NCBI GenBank assembly: GCA_900546485.1
Contig: URDK01000001.1
Coordinates: forward strand, 1 to 64,000
Direction: 5' to 3'
DNA from: an uncultured Eubacteriales bacterium
GTDB taxonomy: Bacteria; Bacillota; Clostridia; Oscillospirales; Oscillospiraceae
Length of the DNA: 64,000 nt
Under the pieces are notes generated by a model, which did no database searches, was not told the origin of the DNA, and saw nothing but the letters and a program-made list of their open reading frames with translations. Positions 1 through 7,463 of the stretch are shown in pieces. Both the position numbers and the translations under genes were made by a program. How positions within the stretch are numbered: position 1 is the first letter of the stretch; every line of letters starts with the position of its first letter.

Positions 1-336
1 GGTGCCGGTGCCGCCGCCCATGCCGGCGGTGATGAACACCATGTCCGCGTCCTCGAGGGACTTGGCGATGTCGTTGCGGCTCTCCTCCGCGCTGCGCTTG
101 CCGACGTCGGGGTCCGAGCCCGCGCCCTGGCCATGCGTCAGCTTCTCGCCGATCTGGATCTTCTGGTCAGCGCTCGAAACGGCAAGGGCCTGCTTGTCCG
201 TATTCACGGAGATGAACTCCACGCCCTGCGTGCCGGACTTCACCATGCGGTTTACAACGTTGTTGCCGGCGCCGCCGACACCAACAACTTTCAGCGTTAC
301 GACATTCTCGGGTCCCGTTTCGGATTTATAAGACAT
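1..336 (-). CDS. ftsZ: Cell division protein FtsZ, N-terminal part (runs off the window)
   Basis: Tubulin-like GTPase that polymerises into the cytoplasmic Z ring. Only the first 112 codons are present; the 3' part lies beyond base 1. The visible protein starts MSYKSETG, has the nucleotide-binding GVGGAGNNVVNRM segment near residue 18 and reaches the GGGTGT tubulin signature at the window edge. The ATG at 334-336 has a strong ribosome binding site (GGGAGG) directly upstream. It is last in the minus-strand division cluster, after ftsQ, and has its own promoter-like sequence at 418-447. No ftsA lies between ftsQ and ftsZ. Identification is secure from the motifs and the context. Confidence 0.96.
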   Translation of the reverse strand, partial: MSYKSETGPENVVTLKVVGVGGAGNNVVNRMVKSGTQGVEFISVNTDKQALAVSSADQKIQIGEKLTHGQGAGSDPDVGKRSAEESRNDIAKSLEDADMVFITAGMGGGTGT

Positions 337-417
337 ATTCGGTGCCTCCCTGTTATCTTTTGAAGCGCCTTGCGGCACTGGCCGCTGGGCTGGTCTTTTC
401 TTTTTTCTTCTATTCAT

Positions 418-447
418 ATTATAACTTTTCCCCTGTCCGGTCAACAA
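418..447 (-). promoter_or_regulatory. Promoter-like sequence before ftsZ
   Basis: On the minus strand a perfect -10 box TATAAT occupies 418-423. Upstream are TTGACC (439-444, 15-bp spacer) and the overlapping TTGTTG (442-447, 18-bp spacer), either of which could be the -35. It lies in the 150-bp ftsQ-ftsZ gap, about 75 bp before the ftsZ ATG, leaving a purine-rich leader. It would let ftsZ be expressed apart from the upstream wall genes. Seen in sequence; activity is inferred. Confidence 0.6.
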
Positions 448-486
448 TTTTTTGTTTCCATAACACAATTTACGGCCGATTACGCA

Positions 487-1245
487 TCAGAACGGACTGA
501 ACACCGTCTGCGCGCCCTCGGGCGAAACGTCTATCGTGCCCCGGTCGCCCTCCACAAGCTGCGATACGGCGGAGAGAAGCTTGCCGAAGCGATATTCGGT
601 CTCCTCGAAATTGCCTAGCTTCACAATGAAGCGGTCCTTGTAGCTGAAGGACGGGGAATTGATGTTGGTCATGTCTATGTAGCCGACGTCGGCGGCCATA
701 CCGCGCTCCTGGATCTGGTCCAGTATCGCGCAGAGGTACTCGAGCTTGCCGGTGTCGTCCGGGCCGGTCTCGAACACCTCGCCGACCTCCGCTGTTGTCG
801 GCGTGATGCCGCGGACCTCTATGAGCGAGGCGGCCTCGGCTTCGCTCGCCTGCGTCAGCATACGGCAGCCGCGGTCTATGACCCAGGGCTCGCCCTCATA
901 GCTGACGCAGGCCAGTGCCTGGCTCTCGCTTATCGTGATGACGACCTTATTCGGCAGGTAGCGGGTTATCGAGACCTCCTCAACATAGGGCAGCCGCGAG
1001 ACTATGCGGCTCACCACCGCGAAACGGTTGATGAAAAAGAGGTTGTCGCCGTCGATTATGCCCGAGGCCTCCTCGACCTCCTCCGCGGTGTAGTAGGAGT
1101 TTCCGCGCACCTCCACAGAGGACACGCGGAAGAAAATGCTCATGAGGAATATGAGCGCCGCGCAGGCTATGAGGAAGGCGCCCGGCCCATACGGGGCCTT
1201 GCGGACCGTTCTTTTTTTCTTGCCATTCCGCACAAGGTCAGCCAT
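487..1245 (-). CDS. ftsQ: Cell division protein FtsQ/DivIB
   Basis: Bitopic division protein (252 aa) that scaffolds the divisome with FtsL and FtsB/DivIC outside the membrane. A basic cytoplasmic tail (KKKRTVRK) precedes a membrane helix at about 23-41. A POTRA domain follows from about 43 (VSSVEVRGNSYYTAEEV), then a beta domain ending near the C terminus. The ATG at 1245 has an AAAGGAG site just upstream. It sits between murA (20-nt gap) and ftsZ, the standard position. Firmicute authors usually call it DivIB. Family assignment rests on architecture and context, because FtsQ sequences are poorly conserved. Confidence 0.9.
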   Translation of the reverse strand: MADLVRNGKKKRTVRKAPYGPGAFLIACAALIFLMSIFFRVSSVEVRGNSYYTAEEVEEASGIIDGDNLFFINRFAVVSRIVSRLPYVEEVSITRYLPNKVVITISESQALACVSYEGEPWVIDRGCRMLTQASEAEAASLIEVRGITPTTAEVGEVFETGPDDTGKLEYLCAILDQIQERGMAADVGYIDMTNINSPSFSYKDRFIVKLGNFEETEYRFGKLLSAVSQLVEGDRGTIDVSPEGAQTVFSPF

Positions 1246-1264
1246 CTGAAGTCTCCTTTACGCA

Positions 1265-2518
1265 CTAGGCCGTGCGCTCTATCTCCGCTCCCAGCTCCCG
1301 CAGCCGGGTGTCAAAATCCTCGTATCCGCGCTCTATGTGGCCGGAGTCGAGTATCTCCGTCTCGCCCTCGGCCGAGAGCGCCGCAATGATGAGCGCCGCG
1401 CCTCCGCGCAGGTCCGTGGCCACCGTCGGTGCGCCGTGCAGCTCGCTTACCCCGGTGACGACCGCGACGCGGCCCTCGGTATGTATCCTAGCGCCAAGGC
1501 GCGTCAGCTCCTCGGTATACCGGAAGCGGTTCTGGAACACGTTTTCCACAAAGACCGAGGTTCCCTTAGCCTTGAGGCAGGCGGCCAGCATCAACGGCTG
1601 GGCATCCGTCGGGAAGGCGGGATACGGTCCTGTTATGACGGGCATCGGCGCGTGCAGGTTCCCGTCTGAGATGAGGCGCACGCCCGCGCCTGTGCGTATT
1701 ATATCACAGCCGCAGTCCGAAAGCGAGTGCAAAACCGTGGAAAAGCGCTCCGGCTCCGTGCCGCGCAGCTCTATATCCCCTCCCGTGGCGGCGACTGCGC
1801 ACAGCAGCGTTGAGGATACGATGCGGTCGGGCATTATCCGGTGTCCCACCCTCTGCACAGGCTCAAAGCCGCGCACACAGACCGTGGCAGTGCCCGCGCC
1901 GGAGACATCCGCGCCCAGCAATCGCAGAAAGCTCTGCAGCTCCTCTATCTCAGGCTCGCGCGCGGCGTTCATGATGACTGTCTCGCCCTCCGCGGCGCAG
2001 GCGGCCAGCATGGCGTTCTCGGTGGCGCCGACGCTGGGCATGGGCAGGGCGATGCTCGCGCCGCGCAGGTGCTCCGCGCGGCAGATGAGGTCTCCCCCGC
2101 TCTCCTCGATCTCGGCGCCCAGGGCGCGCAGGGCCATGAGGTGCAGGTCTATGGGCCGGGGCCCGAGCTCGCAGCCGCCCGGCATGGACAGCCTCGCCTC
2201 CCCGCAGCGCGCAAGCAGCGCTCCGAGGAAGATGACGGAGCTCCTCAGCTCGCGCATGAGGCTGTGCGGTATCTCCGCACGGCAGAGACCGCTCGAGTCT
2301 ATGTTCACCGCATCCCCCTCGCGCTCGACCCGGCAGCCCAGGCCGCGGAGGATACGTATGGTGACGTCCACGTCCCGCAGCTTCGGGACGTTCAGCAGCT
2401 CCGTCTCGCAGGGCGCGAGCACCGAGGCCGCCATGATGGGCAGCACCGCGTTCTTAGCCCCCTGTACCGTGACGCTGCCGGAGAGCCTTCGGCCCCCGCC
2501 GACTTTCCAAACGCTCAT
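1265..2518 (-). CDS. murA: UDP-N-acetylglucosamine 1-carboxyvinyltransferase, first copy
   Basis: First committed step of peptidoglycan synthesis: transfer of enolpyruvate from PEP to UDP-GlcNAc in the cytoplasm. The protein is 417 aa, the usual MurA length. With the ATG at 2516-2518 (GGGGGAG site just upstream) Lys22-Asn23 and the catalytic Cys116 in MPGGCELG fall at canonical positions; an in-frame GTG 27 nt upstream is a weaker start. The expected Cys means fosfomycin could target it. It lies between murG and ftsQ. A second, distinct murA copy lies at 32499-33800. Confidence 0.95.
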   Translation of the reverse strand: MSVWKVGGGRRLSGSVTVQGAKNAVLPIMAASVLAPCETELLNVPKLRDVDVTIRILRGLGCRVEREGDAVNIDSSGLCRAEIPHSLMRELRSSVIFLGALLARCGEARLSMPGGCELGPRPIDLHLMALRALGAEIEESGGDLICRAEHLRGASIALPMPSVGATENAMLAACAAEGETVIMNAAREPEIEELQSFLRLLGADVSGAGTATVCVRGFEPVQRVGHRIMPDRIVSSTLLCAVAATGGDIELRGTEPERFSTVLHSLSDCGCDIIRTGAGVRLISDGNLHAPMPVITGPYPAFPTDAQPLMLAACLKAKGTSVFVENVFQNRFRYTEELTRLGARIHTEGRVAVVTGVSELHGAPTVATDLRGGAALIIAALSAEGETEILDSGHIERGYEDFDTRLRELGAEIERTA

Positions 2519-2618
2519 TTTCTCTCCCCCAAACAGCAAATTCACGCCATTCTATGCGGGGGAATGTGGAAAGGTTAAAAAGCGCTGCCTCTGCGCCGGA
2601 AAGCCTCCCGCTCCGGCC

Positions 2619-3740
2619 TTATTTCGCCGCGAGCTCGAGTATCTCGGCGGCTATGCGGTCGGTGGCGTCGGGGACGCCCAGGGCGAGCATGTTCCGGCTC
2701 ATCTCCTCGAGCTGCTCCGGGTGCTGGAGAAGCTCCGACACGAGGCCGAGCAGCGAGTCCGCCGTGAACTCCTGCTCGAGCATCACCTTCGCGCCGCCGG
2801 CGGCCTCGAGCACGCGGGCGTTGCGCTCCTGGTGGTTGTTCGTCACGTTGGGTGAGGGCACGAGTATGGCAGGCTTGCCCATGGCCGTCAGCTCTGCGAG
2901 CGTGGAGGCGCCCGCGCGGCACAGCACCAGGTCCGCCGCCGCCATCACGCGCGGCATGTCGTATATGTACGCGCGCACGTCCATGCCCAGCTTGGCGTAA
3001 TCCGGCTTCTCGCGCTCGAGAGCCTCGTTCATCCTCGAATACCCCGCCTTGCCGGCGGAGTGGATGAGGCTGAAGAAGGGCTTTGCGCAGGCGCGGACGA
3101 TGAAGTCCGTCATTACCTCGTTCATGTGCGCCGCGCCGAGGCTTCCCCAGACCGACACGACCAGTGGCCGATCCTCGGGTATGCCCAGCTCACGCCGGGC
3201 CGCGGCCTTGTCGGGGTTCAGGAAGTCCACGCGCACGGGCGTGCCCGTGACCTCCACGCGCTCCGGGTGGCGGTAGTTCGCGCGGCTCTCCTCAAAGCCG
3301 ACCATTATGGTGTTCACCGAGCCCTCCAGCATCTTGGTAGTCAGGCCCGGCACGGCGTTGGACTCGTGCACGGCCGTGGGTATGCCGAGCTCCGAGGCCG
3401 CCTTGAGCACCGGGTAGCACACATAGCCGCCCGTGCCCACCGCAACGTCCGGCTGGAACTCGCGAATGATGTGCTTAGCCTCCGCCGTGGAGGTGAGGAC
3501 GTTCTTGAGTGTGTTGAGGTTGTGCTTTATGTCCGCTGGCTTAAAGCTGCGGTGCAGGTTGGTTATGCGGACGGTTTTTATCTCGTAGCCGGCGCGCGGC
3601 ACGAGGTCGGTCTCCATGCGGCCCTCCGCGCCGATGAACAGGAACTCCGAATCCGGCGCGGCCATGGCGATGCGCCCGGCCACAGCGATAGCGGGGTTTA
3701 TGTGTCCGGCGGTACCGCCGCAGGTGAAGAGGAATTTCAT
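2619..3740 (-). CDS. murG: MurG, lipid II-forming GlcNAc transferase
   Basis: Transfers GlcNAc from UDP-GlcNAc to lipid I at the cytoplasmic membrane face, giving lipid II. At 373 aa it has the expected length. The N terminus carries the glycine-rich GGTAGHINPA loop, then HESNAVPGL in the N domain, and the C domain has the nucleotide-sugar binding CRAGASTLAELTAMGKPAIL segment of GT28 enzymes. It follows ftsW with a 24-nt gap and precedes murA by about 100 nt, in the usual ftsW-murG order. Confidence 0.96.
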   Translation of the reverse strand: MKFLFTCGGTAGHINPAIAVAGRIAMAAPDSEFLFIGAEGRMETDLVPRAGYEIKTVRITNLHRSFKPADIKHNLNTLKNVLTSTAEAKHIIREFQPDVAVGTGGYVCYPVLKAASELGIPTAVHESNAVPGLTTKMLEGSVNTIMVGFEESRANYRHPERVEVTGTPVRVDFLNPDKAAARRELGIPEDRPLVVSVWGSLGAAHMNEVMTDFIVRACAKPFFSLIHSAGKAGYSRMNEALEREKPDYAKLGMDVRAYIYDMPRVMAAADLVLCRAGASTLAELTAMGKPAILVPSPNVTNNHQERNARVLEAAGGAKVMLEQEFTADSLLGLVSELLQHPEQLEEMSRNMLALGVPDATDRIAAEILELAAK

Positions 3741-3764
3741 ATCATGCCTCCAGTTTTTATATCT

Positions 3765-4928
3765 TTACTGCCGCACCGGGATGTCCCGCGAGGCGCTGAG
3801 GACTATTCCCATCTCGGCAAGCTGAATAAGCAGAGCCGTGCCGCCGTAGGAGAAGAACGGCAGCGATATGCCCGTGCAGGGCACCAGATTCGTGACCACG
3901 GCGACGTTCAGGAAGACCTGTATCGCAAGCAGAGTAGTTATCCCCGCCGTGACGAGGAAGCTGTACCTGTCCCGCATGTGCATGGCCAGCCAGTAACCGC
4001 GTATTATGAGCAGCGCAAACAGGATCAGTATCGCCACGGCCCCGACGAAGCCAAGCTCCTCGCAGACCACGGGGAAGATGAAGTCATTGTGCTCCTCGGG
4101 GAGATAGAGGTACTTTTGCCTCCCCTGCCCCATCCCCAGGCCGAAGAGCCCTCCGGAGCCGATGGCGTAGAGCGACTGGACTATCTGATAGCCGCTGCCG
4201 CTGGTGTTGGCGAAGGGGTCGAGCCAGGTGGTGATGCGACTCGAGGCGTAGGGGAAGAAGGTCATGACCACGCCCAGCGCTGCCAGCGCCGCTATGAGCG
4301 CGCCGACGAACCAGTAGAGCCTCACGCCGCCGAGGAAGAGCATCACCGCGCCGATGGCGATGATGATTATTGCCGCAGAAAAGTGCGGCTCGAGCACCAG
4401 CAGCGCCACCACCACGAGCAGAACGCCCGCGAAGGGCAGGATGCCGTACCTTATGGTGCGCATCCGGCCCTTGAATTTGCATATGAGCGCGGCGAAATAG
4501 AGTATCACGCCTATCTTGGCTATCTCCGATGGCTGGAAAGTGGTGAAGCCGAGGCTTATCCAGCGCTTCGCGTCGCCCTGAGAGACGCCTATGACGGGCA
4601 CCAGCGCCAGAAGCCCCACGGCCGCCGCGAGTACGAGGAAGCTCATCCGCCGGTAAAACTGCATTGGGAACAATGAGAGCGCGTACATTGCGCCCACGCC
4701 GGCCAGGGCGAAACCCAGCTGACGCATGAAGTAATAGGCCGCGTTGTGATTCGTGGCCGCGCTGTAATAGGCCCTCGCGTAGCTCGCGGAGAGCACCATT
4801 ACGACGCCAATCGTAAGCAGCAGCAGCGTAAGCGCCGCAAAGGGCAGATCGAAGCTGCCCCTGCGCTGACGCACGGCCGTGGCCGGTCCGCCGCTGACGT
4901 ATCCTATCCTCTCGCCGGCATATTCCAT
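3765..4928 (-). CDS. ftsW: SEDS-family glycan polymerase FtsW (SpoVE-type)
   Basis: Polytopic membrane protein (387 aa, about ten helices) that polymerises lipid II into glycan strands with a partner class B PBP. Family signatures are GDAKRWISLG and FQPSEIAKI in the middle, HNDFIFPVVCEELGF in the large extracellular loop region, and GISLPFFSYGGTALL near the end. The N-terminal 28 residues form a charged cytoplasmic tail. The likely partner is the PBP encoded four genes earlier in the cluster. Spore-formers often carry several SEDS paralogs, so a SpoVE role cannot be excluded. Confidence 0.93.
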   Translation of the reverse strand: MEYAGERIGYVSGGPATAVRQRRGSFDLPFAALTLLLLTIGVVMVLSASYARAYYSAATNHNAAYYFMRQLGFALAGVGAMYALSLFPMQFYRRMSFLVLAAAVGLLALVPVIGVSQGDAKRWISLGFTTFQPSEIAKIGVILYFAALICKFKGRMRTIRYGILPFAGVLLVVVALLVLEPHFSAAIIIIAIGAVMLFLGGVRLYWFVGALIAALAALGVVMTFFPYASSRITTWLDPFANTSGSGYQIVQSLYAIGSGGLFGLGMGQGRQKYLYLPEEHNDFIFPVVCEELGFVGAVAILILFALLIIRGYWLAMHMRDRYSFLVTAGITTLLAIQVFLNVAVVTNLVPCTGISLPFFSYGGTALLIQLAEMGIVLSASRDIPVRQ

Positions 4929-4964
4929 GTCGTCCTCCCGCTGCCGGCTAAAATGCGCCGGGTA

Positions 4965-5978
4965 TTAGAAGGCGTAACGGCTGTACACCCCTACAAATGA
5001 TATGACGGCGCAGATGAGAGATATGCTGAAATATAGGACAAACAGCTCGCGCTCGGTCCATTTTTTGCCCGTCCAGCCGCCCATTTCCAGATGGTGGTGG
5101 AAGGGAGCCATTTTGAAGATGCGCTTACCGTGGCTGAGCTTGAAGTAGCCGACCTGAATTATGTCGGAGAGCGTCTCAATGATGTACATGAGGCCTAGTA
5201 CGATGAGTATGAGCGGCATATCGTAGGCAAAGGCCATAGCCGCTATCGCGCCGCCGAGGAAGAGCGAGCCGGTGTCGCCCATGAACACCTTGGCGGGGTT
5301 GAAGTTGTAGACGAGGAAGCCCAGCAGTCCGCCCGCTATGGCCGAGGCGAAGATGCCGAGGGCCAGGAACTCCGTGCCCCAGACGTAGGTCAGCACGGCG
5401 AAGAAGAGGCATACGGGTATGCTTGTCCCTGCGGCCAGGCCGTCGACGCCGTCGGTCAGGTTCACGGAGTTGACCGTGCCGACGATGACGAAGGCGGCGA
5501 AGATGAAGTACACGGCCTCGGGCAGGGGCTTCACCACGTTCCAGAAGGGTATGTACAGGTTGGTGGTGACATAGCCGGTGCGCCGCATGAGGAACACGAA
5601 GGCCAGCGCCGCAACGAGCTGGAGCAGGAACTTCGACTTTGCGGAAAGGCCGAGGTTCTGCTTTTTGCGCAGCTTCTCATAGTCGTCGAGGAAGCCGATG
5701 GCGCCGAAGATGAGCGCGAACACAAAGCAGAAGATGTGCCCGTACTCGCCCTCCAGCATGGACTCAAAGCCGACGGTGAGGCACACGACGGCTATGGCGG
5801 CTATGAACATGAGTCCGCCCATGGTGGGGGTTCCGGACTTGGACATATGCCAGCGCGGGCCATCCTCACGGATGGCCTGCCCGGCCTTTATTTTGCGCAG
5901 GAAGGGCACGAGAAAGGCGCCTATGCCGCTGGAGACCAGAAAGGCTATGATGAAGGCCAGAATGAGGCGTATTGTCAT
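4965..5978 (-). CDS. mraY: Phospho-MurNAc-pentapeptide transferase MraY
   Basis: Integral membrane enzyme (337 aa, about ten helices) that makes lipid I from UDP-MurNAc-pentapeptide and undecaprenyl phosphate. Visible motifs are the magnesium-site pair in FLDDYEKLRKK, NSVNLTDGVDGLAAG, FMGDTGSLFLGG and the histidine motif PFHHHLEMGGW. Its ATG overlaps the murE stop by 4 nt (ATGA), so the two are likely translationally coupled. murF and murD, which usually flank this gene in Firmicutes, are missing here. Confidence 0.96.
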   Translation of the reverse strand: MTIRLILAFIIAFLVSSGIGAFLVPFLRKIKAGQAIREDGPRWHMSKSGTPTMGGLMFIAAIAVVCLTVGFESMLEGEYGHIFCFVFALIFGAIGFLDDYEKLRKKQNLGLSAKSKFLLQLVAALAFVFLMRRTGYVTTNLYIPFWNVVKPLPEAVYFIFAAFVIVGTVNSVNLTDGVDGLAAGTSIPVCLFFAVLTYVWGTEFLALGIFASAIAGGLLGFLVYNFNPAKVFMGDTGSLFLGGAIAAMAFAYDMPLILIVLGLMYIIETLSDIIQVGYFKLSHGKRIFKMAPFHHHLEMGGWTGKKWTERELFVLYFSISLICAVISFVGVYSRYAF

Positions 5979-7432
5979 TTGTTATTCTTCCTTTTGTCCA
6001 TTATCTTCGCGACTATCTCGCGTTCGTCCATGTGGTGCTTTTCGTGGCCGACTATCTGGTAGTCCTCGTGGCCCTTGCCGGCGAGGACGATGACGTCGCC
6101 CGGGCGGTGGTGCTCTATGGCCCACTCTATAGCCTCGATGCGGTCGCAGATGACCTCGCGGGGCGTGGAGCTGTCCTTCATGCCCTCGAGGATGTCGGCT
6201 ATGATGGCCTCAGGCTTTTCGGTGCGTGGGTTATCCGAGGTCACGATTACGAGGTCGGCTATTTCAGAGGCGATGCGGCCCATGATGGGGCGCTTTTTCC
6301 TGTCGCGGTCGCCGCCGCAGCCGAAGAGGGCTACAAGCCTGCCGCTCGCCACCTCGCGCACGGACTCGAGCACGTTCTCGAGCGCATCAGGCGTGTGGGC
6401 GTAGTCGATGAGGATGGTGTAGTCCCCGTCCGTGGGCACAGTCTCCATGCGGCCCTTAACGCCATGCGCCGAGGCGATGGCGGCGGCGCAGTCCGGGAGC
6501 TCTATGCCCAGCGCCAGGCCGCAGGTGAGTACGGTCAGGGCATTGTACACCGAGAAGGTGCCGGGGATGTGCAGCGTCACGCGCTCTACGTCGTTGTTGT
6601 ACGCCGCAAGGAAGCTGACCGAGCCGCTGGTGTAGCGTATATCCCGGCCGAACACATCTGCGCGGCCATCCCTGAGCGAGAAGGTCATGCAGGGGTAGCG
6701 CACATGGCCGAGCATGAACTGTGACCACTCGTCGTCGAGGTTTATGACGGCAAAGCGGCTCATGGAAAAGAGCTTCGCCTTGGCCTCGGCGTAGTCGCGC
6801 ATATCCTTGTGGAAGTCGAGGTGGTCCTGCGTCAGGTTGGTGAAGATGCCGCAGTCATAGGTGATACCGGCCACGCGGTCGAGCGCCAGAGAGTGGGACG
6901 AGACCTCCATCACGACGTGGGTGCAGCCCGCGTCGGCCATCTCGCGCAGGAGCTTCTGCAGCTCGTAGGACTCAGGCGTCGTGCGCTCAGTGGGCAGGAA
7001 CTCGTCGCCTATCATGTTGCCGTTGGTGCCGATGAGGCCGACCTTGGCGTCCATGCAGACCTCGAGGATGTGCTTTAGCAGATAGGTCGTGGTGGTCTTG
7101 CCGTTCGTGCCGGTTACGCCCATCATGACCATCTCGGAGGCCGGGCTACGGAAGTAATTGACCGAGATCAGCGCCAGCGCAAGGCGACTGTCCTGGACTA
7201 TGACGTAGGGTATATCGCACTCGGGAGGCTCCTCGCACACGGCGCAGACGGCGCCCTTCGCCGCCGCGGCGTATATATAGCGGTGTCCGTCGGACTCAAA
7301 GCCGCGCACGGCGACAAAGAGCGTATCCGCCGCCGCGCGGCGTGAGTCGTAGCACACGTCCGCTATCTCAAGCTCGGGCGAGGCTTTGAGCTCCCTCACC
7401 TCCACGCCTTTGAGCAGGTCCGCAAGCTTCAT
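5975..7432 (-). CDS. murE: MurE, UDP-MurNAc-tripeptide ligase (meso-DAP type)
   Basis: ATP-dependent ligase (485 aa) that adds the third stem residue to UDP-MurNAc-L-Ala-D-Glu in the cytoplasm. The P-loop TGTNGKTTT is at about 107-115. The C-terminal domain contains DNPRTE at about 400, the motif known for enzymes that select meso-diaminopimelate, so the wall is predicted to be A1-gamma type. The ATG at 7430-7432 follows a GGAGGAG site by 5 nt; a TTG 27 nt upstream lacks a site and is less likely. It overlaps mraY by 4 nt. Confidence 0.95.
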   Translation of the reverse strand: MKLADLLKGVEVRELKASPELEIADVCYDSRRAAADTLFVAVRGFESDGHRYIYAAAAKGAVCAVCEEPPECDIPYVIVQDSRLALALISVNYFRSPASEMVMMGVTGTNGKTTTTYLLKHILEVCMDAKVGLIGTNGNMIGDEFLPTERTTPESYELQKLLREMADAGCTHVVMEVSSHSLALDRVAGITYDCGIFTNLTQDHLDFHKDMRDYAEAKAKLFSMSRFAVINLDDEWSQFMLGHVRYPCMTFSLRDGRADVFGRDIRYTSGSVSFLAAYNNDVERVTLHIPGTFSVYNALTVLTCGLALGIELPDCAAAIASAHGVKGRMETVPTDGDYTILIDYAHTPDALENVLESVREVASGRLVALFGCGGDRDRKKRPIMGRIASEIADLVIVTSDNPRTEKPEAIIADILEGMKDSSTPREVICDRIEAIEWAIEHHRPGDVIVLAGKGHEDYQIVGHEKHHMDEREIVAKIMDKRKNNK

Positions 7433-7463
7433 GCAAACTCCTCCAGTTTCTTCTTTCAATGTA

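Noticed and set aside
3060..4676. Long plus-strand open frame (538 codons) opposite murG and ftsW
   Set aside because: It is antisense to two genes with clear catalytic motifs, has no recognisable domain and no ribosome binding site. High GC with few stop codons explains it. The same holds for long antisense frames around 1272-2855, 17694-18839, 34869-36296 and 36022-37557.
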